DNA of 13,447 bases from Nitrospirota bacterium (GTDB lineage: Bacteria > Nitrospirota > Nitrospiria > Nitrospirales > Nitrospiraceae), in NCBI GenBank assembly GCA_004296865.1, contig SCVQ01000119.1, forward strand, positions 1-13,447. The letters are read 5' to 3'. The notes beneath the pieces were generated by a model. It saw nothing but the letters and a program-made list of their open reading frames with translations. It did not search any database and had not been told where the DNA came from. Below, one piece after another: positions 5,822-13,447 of this stretch. The position numbers and the translations under genes are program-made. Every line of letters begins with the position of its first letter. Position 1 is the stretch's first letter.

Positions 5822-6949
5822 TCAGAAGAGCGTGACGTTGTCCTCCGACCCGCCCGCCGGGACCAATTGCCCAGCCAGGCCCGGTGCCTGCCCTCCGCCC
5901 TGTTGGGTAGCCCGCATCACCTTCCGTTCGGATTCCATGGTGTAGTGGCTCTCGATATTCCGTAGATACACAAGCAGGTCCTCCGCATCGAGGCCGGATT
6001 TTTCCGAGAGGCGCGTGTCCATGTATTCCTGTATTTTCTCCAAGGGCTGATAGATGTGCTCCGCCGTCTGCCGTGTCATGTCCTGGAACTGCATCGCCAC
6101 CACGATCTGCGAGACGTCGGCGGCGAGCTCTTCCGCGTGATCTTTGCCCTGCAACACGGTGGCACGGAGCACTTGGCTTTGCTCGATCATGGACCGCGTC
6201 ATGGTCTCCACGCGGTGCTTGTAGGTCAGGGTGCTGGTCATGTCCACGCTGGCCAGCTCCTCTAAATTTTTCATGGCGGCCGTCACGCCGCCCTGCACCG
6301 CGCCGACCAGATTGCGAATATTCGTGGCCGCCAGCCCCGAGCGGTTGGCCAGCTTCGTCACCTCGCCCGCGACGACCGCGAAGCCCCGCCCCTGGTCGCC
6401 GGCCCTGGCGGCCTCGATGGCGGCGTTGAGCGCCAGCAACTTGGTCTGGTCCGCGATAAATTCGATCTCGACCAAAATGCCGGAGATCGACTCCGTACTG
6501 GCGCCGACCTCGTCCATGACGGCGGCCACGTTCATGGCGACTTTGGTCGAGGTCATGACGTCCTCCACGAACTTGCTGAGCATCTGGTCGCTTTCACGGA
6601 GGACCTGCTCCACGTTGACGCCTCCGTGCTCGAACAAGTGGGTGGTCTCGGCGGCCTGGTCTTTGGCCCGGCGGGCGATCTGCTGAAAGCGCGTGCAGAG
6701 ATCCTGCGCCGCCTGCTCGGTGCAGGCCACCACCGTTTTCAACTGCTCGACCAGGACGGGCATGAGCGGGGTCGCGCAGGTCGCAAACTCCTCCCATGCC
6801 CTGACGCAGGCCTCGTGCCTCGCCGCCTCGGCGGCGGCTTTGGCCTGGACATCCGCCAAGCGCCTGCTCCACACCCGTTGCGTTCCCAGAAATGTCGCCA
6901 TACATGCAACGCCCAGCCCCGCGACGATCCACCACCATCCAAGGTTCAT
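5822..6949 (-). CDS. Receptor-like signalling protein with CheZ-like motif
   Basis: This 375-residue protein has one N-terminal membrane helix (about 5-22) and no external sensor domain. A coiled cytoplasmic region follows, then an MCP signalling tip at about 160-200 ([35 protein letters not shown], quoted in parts: [35 protein letters not shown]). After the descending helix comes [14 protein letters not shown] (286-299). The FQDMTRQ part resembles the E. coli CheZ active-site segment FQDLTGQ, in which D143 and Q147 act in CheY dephosphorylation; the matching residues are D290 and Q294. The protein ends SEDNVTLF, an acidic-hydrophobic tail that could bind CheY much as the CheZ C-terminus does. 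The start has AGGGGAG 4 bases before the ATG. It is the first gene of the chemotaxis run, directly after a terminator. The MCP assignment is firm; phosphatase activity is inference. Confidence 0.85.
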   Translation of the reverse strand: MNLGWWWIVAGLGVACMATFLGTQRVWSRRLADVQAKAAAEAARHEACVRAWEEFATCATPLMPVLVEQLKTVVACTEQAAQDLCTRFQQIARRAKDQAAETTHLFEHGGVNVEQVLRESDQMLSKFVEDVMTSTKVAMNVAAVMDEVGASTESISGILVEIEFIADQTKLLALNAAIEAARAGDQGRGFAVVAGEVTKLANRSGLAATNIRNLVGAVQGGVTAAMKNLEELASVDMTSTLTYKHRVETMTRSMIEQSQVLRATVLQGKDHAEELAADVSQIVVAMQFQDMTRQTAEHIYQPLEKIQEYMDTRLSEKSGLDAEDLLVYLRNIESHYTMESERKVMRATQQGGGQAPGLAGQLVPAGGSEDNVTLF

Positions 6950-7187
6950 GCTTCTCCCCTACAAGAATCGCGCTGCACAGTCGCCCGGTCTCTCCCCCGG
7001 GTGGGAGCACAACAAAAAAGGCGCAGCCCTGGCTCTCGAATCGATCGATCGAGAGCACTTGATTGCGCCTTCAACTTGCAGGTCTGGTGGCCTGCCCGTT
7101 AAGACGGTCGCTCACCCCGTGGGTGAACCCGTGAATTGTTCCAATGCTGACGGTTACTGTATCGGCCGACGGCCGGACAACTTGAGG
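6950..7187. other. 238-base spacer with structured RNA and probable chemotaxis promoter
   Basis: No gene is supported here. On the minus strand it carries the 3' region of the response-regulator message, with stems TCACCC-cgt-GGGTGA (7112-7126) and GCAGG/CCTGC (about 7078-7095). Two copies of GACGGT (7103-7108 and 7149-7154) could compete to pair with ACCGTC (7190-7195) at the regulator's stop codon. The terminator at 7014-7071 follows, then about 64 bases that must contain the promoter of the chemotaxis genes if transcription restarts here. I could not point to a clear -10/-35 or -12/-24 pair. Confidence 0.4.
7014..7071 (-). terminator. Intrinsic terminator of the response-regulator gene
   Basis: On the minus strand AAGGCGCA pairs with TGCGCCTT as the base of the hairpin, followed at once by a run of T (complement of AAAAAA at 7014-7019). 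Inside, GCTCTCGA (7032-7039) and TCGAGAGC (7049-7056) form a second perfect 8-base stem closed by an ATCGATCGA loop. It lies 117 bases after the regulator stop codon and separates that gene from the chemotaxis operon. Confidence 0.85.
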
Positions 7188-8024
7188 CTACCGTCTTTCC
7201 TCCTGCTCTAACACTCCGACCAGCATTTTTCGCAAGTCGCCGATGTCTTTGGACTTGAACGAATGCTTGGTGTCCATGAGCACCTCCACCGATCGACGCA
7301 CGGCCTCCTCGTAGGCGGCCCCCTTGGGACACTGGATCACCCGACAGAGGTCCAGGTTTCTGTGACTCCCTCGATCTCGCTTCGTTGCCTCGATCGTGGC
7401 TTTGAGGCTGGCCGCAATTTGACCGAACAGGGTCATGGTCTGACGCAGCACCGGCTCGATCGGCCAGGCCCCCTTTGTTCCGGCCTCCGAACGCGCGGAA
7501 GCGGCTAACGATTTTTCCAGGCAGTCCATCGCCTCGCCCCATACGCGCATCTCTTCACGGGCCTTGCGTAGGGCTCGCAGGACCCGGCCCCTGCCGATCG
7601 CGAGATCGACGCCCTTGCGCAGCGCCTCGCTGCTCACAGGCTTGATGAGATAATCGAAGGCCGAGAGACGAACCGCTTCCATGGCGGTTTCGACTGTCGG
7701 ATGCCCGGTGATGACGATCACCGGCACCACCGGCCCGGCCGTGTGACCGGGACGGAGAAACGCCAGCGTGTCGTTGCCCGGCATTCTCACGTCCGTGATC
7801 AGGAGATCATAGGCATTGGTCGCCATGGCCTTCGCGGCTTCCTGGGCCGTGCCGACGCTGTCGCAGTGATAGCCTTCACCTTGCAGCAATTCCACGATGA
7901 GCTCACGGACCGGCTCCTCATCGTCCGCGATCAAAATACGGCCCCAGTCGCGACCGGCCTGGAGAGACCTGCAAGTGAGTACCGGATCGCGCTGAACGTC
8001 AGGAACGCATGCATCAGCCGTCAT
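7188..8024 (-). CDS. Response regulator with receiver domain and unassigned C-terminus
   Basis: A receiver domain occupies about residues 30-145 of the longer reading. It has D36, D37 and E38 (ILIADDEEP), phosphoacceptor D80 (LLITDVRMP), T108 (VIVITGH) and K130 (YLIKPVS); these motifs and its sequence style resemble NtrC-type receivers. The remaining 130 or so residues contain neither an AAA+ nor a helix-turn-helix domain that I can recognise. They look helical and end with a basic segment, TKHSFKSKDIGDLRKML, near the C-terminus. Two in-frame ATGs lie at 8030 and 8024. GGAAGG abuts the first but stands 6 bases before the second, so 8024 is preferred (278 residues; residue numbers above count from 8030). 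The gene ends at a strong terminator and is divergent from the LuxR-type gene. The cognate kinase is unknown; the hybrid kinase downstream of the LuxR gene is one candidate. Confidence 0.85.
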   Translation of the reverse strand: MTADACVPDVQRDPVLTCRSLQAGRDWGRILIADDEEPVRELIVELLQGEGYHCDSVGTAQEAAKAMATNAYDLLITDVRMPGNDTLAFLRPGHTAGPVVPVIVITGHPTVETAMEAVRLSAFDYLIKPVSSEALRKGVDLAIGRGRVLRALRKAREEMRVWGEAMDCLEKSLAASARSEAGTKGAWPIEPVLRQTMTLFGQIAASLKATIEATKRDRGSHRNLDLCRVIQCPKGAAYEEAVRRSVEVLMDTKHSFKSKDIGDLRKMLVGVLEQEERR

Positions 8025-8030
8025 CGTCAT

Positions 8031-8203
8031 CCTTCCATTCTTTTCTTTCCGTTCGAGGTAGACCCACCTGATTTTGGAAATCCGCTACATACAGATTAAA
8101 TCGGATAACAACGGACAAACTTAATGCGTACCCACACCTGTTTTTTAAAGGTGGTTCTACGCGCTCACTTGCGTTCTTTATCTGATAAAATGATTTTTCA
8201 GTC
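8031..8203. promoter_or_regulatory. Divergent promoter region
   Basis: This region is AT-richer than its surroundings and separates the minus-strand response regulator from the plus-strand LuxR-type gene. A possible -10 (TAAAAT, 8186-8191) would start transcription within a few bases of the LuxR ATG. A small stem, CACCT/AGGTG at 8135-8153 with T6 between the arms, lies mid-way. I could not assign a convincing -35 for either direction. Confidence 0.45.
8177..8189. promoter_or_regulatory. Candidate operator palindrome before the LuxR-type gene
   Basis: TTTATC-T-GATAAA is a perfect palindrome around one central base, 14 bases before the start codon and overlapping the likely -10. Binding there would block transcription, so autoregulation by the LuxR-type protein is possible. 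The AT-rich context makes a chance match plausible. Confidence 0.3.
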
Positions 8204-8980
8204 ATGCCGCATTCGCCCAAACGCCAAGGCCAGTACCCGTCAGCCCTCCCTTCCCCGGAACTCGTCCAAGGCTCCCTGCGCCAGTTCATGATTTCTGTCG
8301 AATCGGTCCTCCACCCCACGCTCTATAACAAAATGTTGCGTCAGGTGGGGGTCAGCCTGGGACGGCACATAAGCCACCAGTATCAGGAGACTCACGGATC
8401 ACATGAGCCCCTCTCCCGGCAGGACTATATCCGCTGCATTGAGGGCGTGACGGGGCAGTGGGGATGGGAGTGCTCGGCGGAGGAATCGACCGCAGGCGCC
8501 ATTACCTTTAACATTCCGGCCTGCCCTTTCGGGGGGCTTGCCACCGATGTCCACAGCGTCTGCCAGATAGAATCCGGGATTCTAGGTGGAATCGCGGGGG
8601 ATCACTTCGGGCAGAGCAAAGTCACCGTCCACCGTGGTCAGGGCTCGCCCCCCAAGAACTGCCGCCTGGTGGTCTATCCCCACAGGTCCGAGCAGAGCGT
8701 GGCAGCGGAGGGTACCGTCTATCCGGAGGAGTCGCATCGGCAGGACGAACAAGGTCTGGGAACCACGCTGGAGTCCGACTTGGCGATGCTCTCTCCGCGA
8801 GAGCGCCAGGTCCTCAGGCTCGTTGGGGAAGGGTTGGCCAACAAGAAGATTGCAGCCGTCCTCCATCTGAGCGTCCGGACCGTCGAAGGCCATCTCAGCC
8901 GGATTCATTCCAAGCTGGAGGTCGGGGGGCGGACCAACCTCATCCGGCTTGCGTTGCGGAGCAAGCGCGCCACGCGCTGA
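8204..8980 (+). CDS. LuxR-type regulator with V4R/MetOD1-like cysteine sensor domain
   Basis: This 258-residue protein has a C-terminal LuxR helix-turn-helix at about 193-252: LSPRERQVLRLVGEGLANKK, then IAAVLHLSVRTVEGHLSRIHSKL. It is complete and includes the glycine and RTVEGH recognition-helix motif. The N-terminal 160 residues are not a receiver. They resemble the V4R or methanogen-output (MetOD1) type: GQWGWEC at 84-90, then PACPFG (105-110), VC..ESGILGGIAGDHFG (119-136) and NCRLVVY (152-158). Cysteines 90, 107, 120 and 153 are spaced as expected for a metal, redox or small-molecule site; the family match is from memory of the pattern and is moderate. There is no recognisable ribosome site before the ATG and a likely -10 just upstream, so the message may be leaderless or nearly so. 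It is divergent from the response regulator and upstream of the hybrid kinase. Confidence 0.8.
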   Translation: MPHSPKRQGQYPSALPSPELVQGSLRQFMISVESVLHPTLYNKMLRQVGVSLGRHISHQYQETHGSHEPLSRQDYIRCIEGVTGQWGWECSAEESTAGAITFNIPACPFGGLATDVHSVCQIESGILGGIAGDHFGQSKVTVHRGQGSPPKNCRLVVYPHRSEQSVAAEGTVYPEESHRQDEQGLGTTLESDLAMLSPRERQVLRLVGEGLANKKIAAVLHLSVRTVEGHLSRIHSKLEVGGRTNLIRLALRSKRATR

Positions 8981-9003
8981 CCTTCTCATAACCGGTGTGA
9001 CGC

Positions 9004-9043
9004 CACCGCCCCGCCCGATCTCTTCCGCGCGGGCGGGGCGGTG
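9004..9043 (+). terminator. 14-base-pair GC hairpin after the LuxR-type gene
   Basis: CACCGCCCCGCCCG (9004-9017) and CGGGCGGGGCGGTG (9030-9043) pair perfectly over a 12-base loop, 23 bases after the stop codon. A smaller stem, GAGCC-ctc-GGCTC, follows at 9054-9066. There is no T-tract, so it may weaken or separate transcription between the LuxR-type gene and the kinase without being a textbook terminator. Confidence 0.55.
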
Positions 9044-9082
9044 AAGAGCCCCTGAGCCCTCGGCTCATCACATGAGGCCATC

Positions 9083-12000
9083 GTGAGACCCGGCGCAAAC
9101 GCAAACCAGCCCTCCCTGAGCGCGTCACCCTACCGGTGGATTACCGGCCTCATCGCCATCATCATCGTGACCGCCTTGGGCATCGGCGGTCTCACCCTCC
9201 ATTATCTTCAGTCCCAAGCCGTGGCCACGAGGGGGGAAAGCCTGGCGCTGCTCGCCACCGACATTGCCGACCTCCTGGACCGAGTCCTCTTCGAACGCTA
9301 TGGCGATGCCCAGATGATGGCCGATGCCTTTGCCGGCAAGATGCAGGATACGTCAGCCTTGACCCGCTACCTCAACCTGATGATGGAGCGATACCTGTTC
9401 TACCGGTGGCTGGGGGTTACCGATGCAGCGGGACGGATCGTGGCGGCCACAGACCCGGCCAGCGTGGGGGAAGACCGGAGCAACGCGGCCTGGTTCCAGG
9501 CATCGCGCGACGGCAAGGGCGTATTCCTCCAGGACGTGTCGGTCTCCACGGAGACTCACGGGGACCGTGCGATCGGGTTTTCAGCTCCTATCAGGGGGCC
9601 TAAGGGGGAATTCCTCGGCGTGGTGACGGCACGTGTCGGACTCTCGGAGCTGGAGGCTGTGATCAGGCGAACCGTCTCCTCCTTCCAGTCACAGCACAAC
9701 AACATCCCACGGGTCGAATGGCAGTTCCTGACTCGCGACGGGACCCTGATCGTCGATTCCCCGCTGCGAGAGGAAGGGACGGTCCACCTCGAGCAGATCG
9801 GCTTGTCATCGGCTCGGTTAAGCATGGCGACGGAGCCGGGTTATGTCGAGGAGCTCCATCCCCGCCGGCAAGTGCCGGTCATCACCGGCTATGCAAGGAC
9901 CGAAGGCTACGGAGAATTTCCCGGATTCCACTGGGGGATTCTCGTGCGGATGGATCGCAGCGACATCCTGCACCCGATCAGAGAGGTCTTGAAAAAACTG
10001 GGCGCGGTGGGGCTGCTCTTGTTCGTCCCGATGCTCGGCCTTCTGCTGTGGATGTCGAAACGTCTGCGGAGGGAATGGACCAGTGCGGCGGATCAACTGA
10101 TGCGGCTCAGAGGGCTGCACAGCGTGAGCAAGGCCTTACAGCAGGAAGCGCCCAAACCGCATACGGACTTCGCGCTGGCTGAGTTTCTCCAGTTGCTCGT
10201 CGACAGCGCCATGCAGATCACCGGGGCCAAGTATGGCGCCTTCGGCCTCTTTGACGAATCAGGCAAACACCTCGTCCGGTTCATCACGGGCGGAATGGCT
10301 CCCTCGACGGTGCAGGCAATCGGCGCCATTCCGACCGGAAGAGGCCTCTTGGGATTCCTGGCCCAGGAGGGCGACGTGCTTCGCTTGAAGGACCTGACCC
10401 GACACCCCACGTTCACCGGGTTTCCTCCGCACCATCCCCCGATGCGCTCGTTCCTCGGCATCTCCGTACGCGTGCACGGCCGCGTCATGGGACGGTTCTA
10501 CTTGACCGAGAAACAGGGCGCCGACGAGTTTACGGACGTGGACGTGGAAGTCATCTCGGCCCTGGCGGCCCAGTCCGGCGTGGCGATCGAAAACGGCTAC
10601 TTCCTGAATCAGATCCGGGCTGCCGAAAGGCACTACCGCACCACCATGGCCGCTCTGCCGGTCGCAGTCGTCCGGTTGGACCACGAGAATATCGTCCGAT
10701 TCGCCAACCAGATGTTCTACAAATTCATCCAGCGTAACGAGACGGACACCCTCGGCCAGCCGATCGACGTACTGCTGCCGCGTGAAGAACTGACCACGCT
10801 GTTGCATGCCATACGCGCGCAGGGAGCGCCGAGCTTTCAGGAGCAAGACTGCCAGTACCTCGCCCCCGACATGCCCCACTGCCGCCTGATCGCCAGAGCC
10901 ATTCACGAAACGGATGAGATCGTCCTGGTCATCAAGGACATTTCTGCACAGAAGCAGGTGGAACAGGAACGAACCAAGCTCATGCGGGATCGACTCCTGC
11001 TCCTGGAATCCACCGGCGAAGGCATCTTCGGCATCGACTTGCAAACCCGCTGCACGTTCATCAATAGAGCCGGAGCGGCGATGCTGGGATACCGGCCTGA
11101 AGAATTACTTGGCCGGAACATGCATGAGTTGATTCATCACACCAAGCCGGACGGCGCCCGGTATCCGGCAGAGGACTGTCCGATCGCCCGATCCTGCCTG
11201 AGCGGGCAAGGCTGCCGATTGGATGACGAGGTTTTATGGCGGCGGGATGGCACGTCGTTCCACGCCGAGTATGCCGTTCGCCCGATCCTCGATGAAGACT
11301 GGATCACCGGTGCGGTCGTAACCTTCGCCAACATCACCGAACGCAAGCGGGCGGAGCTGGCGCTCGCCGAGAAAACGCAAGAACTCTCGGACTTCATTGA
11401 GCACGCCTCCGTAAGCATGCATTGGGTGGGACCGGACGGGATCATCCTGTGGGCGAACCAGGCAGAACTGGATCTCCTCGGCTACACCCGCGAGGAGTAC
11501 ATCGGACGCCCCATCGCTGACTTCCATGTGGACCAGCCGGTCATCCAGGGCATTCTCGATCGCCTTAGCCACGCCAAGGCGGTTCAGGAATACGCCGCCC
11601 GCCTGCGGTGCAAGGACGGTTCGATCAAGGACGTGCTCATCGATTCGAGCGTCTTGTGGCAAGACGGCGAGTTCATCCACACCCGTTGTTTTACGCGCGA
11701 CATCACCGAGCGCAGGCGGGCGGAAGAGGCACTGCGGATGAGCCAGGCCCGTATGCAGGCCATCCTGGAGAACGCGCTCGATGCCGTGATCGGAATCGAC
11801 GAGGACGGGCGCATCACCGACTGGAATCCACGGGCCGAGACCATCTTCGGCTGGGCTTCCGGCGAGGCGATCGGACGGGACCTTGCCGAGACGATCATCC
11901 CGTTGCAATACCGTGAGGCCCACCGGCATGGTCTGCGGCATTTCCTGGTCACCGGCGAAGGACCGTTCCTCAACCGGCGGATTGAACTCACCGCCTTGCG

Positions 12001-13285
12001 GCGCGACGGAAACGAGTTCCCCGTCGAGATATCGATCCTGCCGTTGAAGCTTGGAAAGCAGTACTGGTTCAGCGCCTTCGTCGCCGACATCACCGAACGT
12101 AAGCGGGCGGAAGAGGCGCTGCAGGCCAGCGAGGCGCAACTCCGCCAATCCCAGAAGATGGAGGCGGTCGGGCAATTGGCGGGGGGTATCGCCCACGACT
12201 TCAACAATATTTTGATGGTCATAAACGGCTACAGCGCGCTCCTGTTGCGCGAGCTGGGACCGGACAGTCCGCTGCACCGCTATCCCCGAGAAATCGCCAA
12301 GGCCGGCGACCGGGCCGCCGCCCTGACCCAACAACTGCTGGCGTTCAGCCGGCGGCAGGTCATTACGCCCTCGGCGCTCCATCTCAACGAAGCCGTGACC
12401 TCCATGCAGGACATGCTCCGCCGGCTCATCGGAGAACACATCGAACTGGTGCTCGCACTGGCTCCCCACCTGGACTGCGTGATGGCCGACCGGTCGCAGA
12501 TCGAGCAGGTCATCATGAACCTGGTCGTCAACGCCCGCGATGCCATGCCGAACGGCGGGCGGCTGACCATCGAGACCGCGAACGTGGCCCTCGACGAGGC
12601 AATGGCCGATTCACTCAGCGGGGTGGCGCCGGGTCCGCACGTGACGCTGGCGGTGCGCGATACAGGACATGGGATGGATGCGGCCACCCAGGCTCGCATT
12701 TTCGAACCTTTTTTCACGACGAAGGAACCGGGCATGGGGACAGGGCTGGGCCTAGCCAGCGTGTTCGGCATCGTGAAGCAGAGCGGTGGGGCCATCGTCG
12801 TTCAGAGCGAGCCAGGACAGGGGACGGTCTTTCATATCTACCTGCCACGGGCTGCCGGGGACGCCGTTGAGCCTCAGCCCGCCGCTACGGCAGCGCAGCC
12901 CACCGGAGGGCGGGAAACCATCCTCCTGGTCGAGGATCAAGAGGAAGTCCGGGCGTTCGTGCAGGAGATCCTTCAAGAAGCCGGCTACCAGGTACTGGTC
13001 GCGCACGATGGGATCGAGGCGCTCGCGCTCAGCGAGCGGTACAAGGAACCGATCCACCTCCTCTTGACCGATGTGGTAATGCCCAAGATGAGCGGACGGC
13101 AGGTGGCGGACCGGCTGGCCCTTCTATGCCCGGCCATGAAAGTGCTTTACTTGTCCGGCTACACGGACGATGCCCTGGGGGCCCACGGGGTCCTCGATCC
13201 CGGTACGCCGTTGCTGTTCAAGCCCTTTGAGGCAGACGTCCTCTTGCGGACACTGCGCGAGCTGCTGGACGCCGGCCCGCGCTGA
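9083..13285 (+). CDS. Membrane-bound hybrid histidine kinase (Cache-GAF-PAS4-HisKA-HATPase-REC)
   Basis: This 1400-residue sensor starts with GTG; GAGG lies 5 bases upstream, and the ATG at 9072 is in another frame and soon stops. Domains in order: TM1 (about 20-40); an external Cache-like sensor (about 45-290, with YRWLGVTDAAGRIVAATDP and the FLGVVTARV strand); TM2 (about 307-324); GAF (about 360-510); four PAS domains (about 515-625, 634-755, 764-876 and 885-1004), several followed by the ITERKRAEEAL linker; HisKA with phospho-accepting H1038 in GGIAHDFNNIL; HATPase with NLVVNARDAM, DTGHGM, FEPFFTTK and GTGLGL; and a C-terminal receiver (about 1277-1396) with D1330 and K1380. The second PAS has the YPAEDCPI motif and cysteines at 699, 705 and 711. 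The HisKA/HATPase style is the NtrB-like class. No Hpt or DNA-binding domain is present, so output must pass to another regulator or the receiver tunes the kinase. Confidence 0.93.
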   Translation: MRPGANANQPSLSASPYRWITGLIAIIIVTALGIGGLTLHYLQSQAVATRGESLALLATDIADLLDRVLFERYGDAQMMADAFAGKMQDTSALTRYLNLMMERYLFYRWLGVTDAAGRIVAATDPASVGEDRSNAAWFQASRDGKGVFLQDVSVSTETHGDRAIGFSAPIRGPKGEFLGVVTARVGLSELEAVIRRTVSSFQSQHNNIPRVEWQFLTRDGTLIVDSPLREEGTVHLEQIGLSSARLSMATEPGYVEELHPRRQVPVITGYARTEGYGEFPGFHWGILVRMDRSDILHPIREVLKKLGAVGLLLFVPMLGLLLWMSKRLRREWTSAADQLMRLRGLHSVSKALQQEAPKPHTDFALAEFLQLLVDSAMQITGAKYGAFGLFDESGKHLVRFITGGMAPSTVQAIGAIPTGRGLLGFLAQEGDVLRLKDLTRHPTFTGFPPHHPPMRSFLGISVRVHGRVMGRFYLTEKQGADEFTDVDVEVISALAAQSGVAIENGYFLNQIRAAERHYRTTMAALPVAVVRLDHENIVRFANQMFYKFIQRNETDTLGQPIDVLLPREELTTLLHAIRAQGAPSFQEQDCQYLAPDMPHCRLIARAIHETDEIVLVIKDISAQKQVEQERTKLMRDRLLLLESTGEGIFGIDLQTRCTFINRAGAAMLGYRPEELLGRNMHELIHHTKPDGARYPAEDCPIARSCLSGQGCRLDDEVLWRRDGTSFHAEYAVRPILDEDWITGAVVTFANITERKRAELALAEKTQELSDFIEHASVSMHWVGPDGIILWANQAELDLLGYTREEYIGRPIADFHVDQPVIQGILDRLSHAKAVQEYAARLRCKDGSIKDVLIDSSVLWQDGEFIHTRCFTRDITERRRAEEALRMSQARMQAILENALDAVIGIDEDGRITDWNPRAETIFGWASGEAIGRDLAETIIPLQYREAHRHGLRHFLVTGEGPFLNRRIELTALRRDGNEFPVEISILPLKLGKQYWFSAFVADITERKRAEEALQASEAQLRQSQKMEAVGQLAGGIAHDFNNILMVINGYSALLLRELGPDSPLHRYPREIAKAGDRAAALTQQLLAFSRRQVITPSALHLNEAVTSMQDMLRRLIGEHIELVLALAPHLDCVMADRSQIEQVIMNLVVNARDAMPNGGRLTIETANVALDEAMADSLSGVAPGPHVTLAVRDTGHGMDAATQARIFEPFFTTKEPGMGTGLGLASVFGIVKQSGGAIVVQSEPGQGTVFHIYLPRAAGDAVEPQPAATAAQPTGGRETILLVEDQEEVRAFVQEILQEAGYQVLVAHDGIEALALSERYKEPIHLLLTDVVMPKMSGRQVADRLALLCPAMKVLYLSGYTDDALGAHGVLDPGTPLLFKPFEADVLLRTLRELLDAGPR

Positions 13286-13349
13286 GCGGCGGCCTTCTCG
13301 TTCCCTCCTGTTACCGATAAATCAATATTAAAATCATCTTTTGTTTATA
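13286..13349 (+). promoter_or_regulatory. AT-rich promoter region before the CI-like ORF
   Basis: After the kinase stop codon the base composition drops sharply to AT-rich from about 13314. A perfect TATAAT (13346-13351) overlaps the ATG of the next ORF. No good -35 stands 16-18 bases upstream, and there is no ribosome site, so either the hexamer is chance or translation begins further downstream. Confidence 0.35.
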
Positions 13350-13447
13350 ATGCCAAAAGTTGCTGATATTCTTGAAAGAATGCGCCTTGCGACCGGGGCA
13401 AAGTCGCTCGCGGCGATGGGACGTTCATTAAAAATTGCGCCTCAAGC
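13350..13447 (+). CDS. Start of a phage CI-type repressor-like protein, cut by the window end
   Basis: The frame is open from the ATG at 13350 to the window end (32 full codons plus two bases). The sequence reads MPKVADILERMRLATGAKSL, then AAMGRSLKIAPQ. It fits the opening of the bacteriophage CI repressor helix-turn-helix family: a D-I-L-E-R helix, a T-G-A-K-S turn, then an A..GRSL.I.PQ helix pair where that family has A..LG.S.Q. The first helix makes use of this ATG likely, although no ribosome site precedes it; an upstream stop (TAA at 13329) limits other starts to a TTG at 13341. It could be a prophage repressor, an element-borne regulator or a stand-alone regulator with a similar DNA-binding fold. 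Too little is visible to choose. Confidence 0.55.
   Translation, partial: MPKVADILERMRLATGAKSLAAMGRSLKIAPQ

Noticed and set aside
6950-7187. A c-di-GMP (GEMM) or other known riboswitch
   Set aside because: I looked for the conserved cores of GEMM-I, fluoride, guanidine and THF motifs and saw none; only generic stems and a terminator.

Overview
The window is a GC-rich bacterial segment built around a chemotaxis cluster. The gene families and the short, heavily repeated words between genes suggest a Nitrospira-like bacterium. That is a judgement from gene style only; no rRNA or other marker is present.

Left and centre (1-6949), all read on the minus strand. In transcription order: a receptor-like signalling protein with no external sensor domain and a CheZ-like motif; cheY; cheA; cheW; a small chimeric ORF that begins as a globin and ends as a chemoreceptor tail; a DUF420 membrane protein; and a chemoreceptor (MCP) that runs off the left edge. 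Gaps are 74-167 bases, long for one operon, and most are filled with variants of two repeat vocabularies (GTGAAGC/GAGATACG and GGCTATAGGCGAT). CheA should pass phosphate to CheY, CheW couples CheA to the receptors, and the two MCP-type proteins feed the array. The globin remnant and the DUF420 protein hint at an oxygen or respiratory theme, which is inference.

Middle (6950-8203). A 238-base spacer holds a strong intrinsic terminator for the gene upstream of it on the minus strand. That gene is a response regulator with a receiver domain and a C-terminal part I cannot assign. Next comes an AT-richer divergent promoter region.

Right (8204-13285), plus strand. A LuxR-type regulator with a cysteine-containing V4R/MetOD1-like N-terminal domain is followed by a large hairpin and a 1400-residue membrane-bound hybrid histidine kinase (Cache-like sensor, GAF, four PAS, HisKA, HATPase, receiver). 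These two and the minus-strand regulator may form one signalling group, but the sequence does not prove that they partner.

Right edge (13286-13447). A short AT-rich stretch precedes the start of an ORF whose first 33 codons look like a phage CI-type repressor helix-turn-helix, cut by the window end.

The most unusual observations are the globin/chemoreceptor chimera, the GCG-TRA-AGCGTGAA word that supplies the stop codons of three genes, and copies of the same repeat family inside cheA, where they encode part of its linkers.
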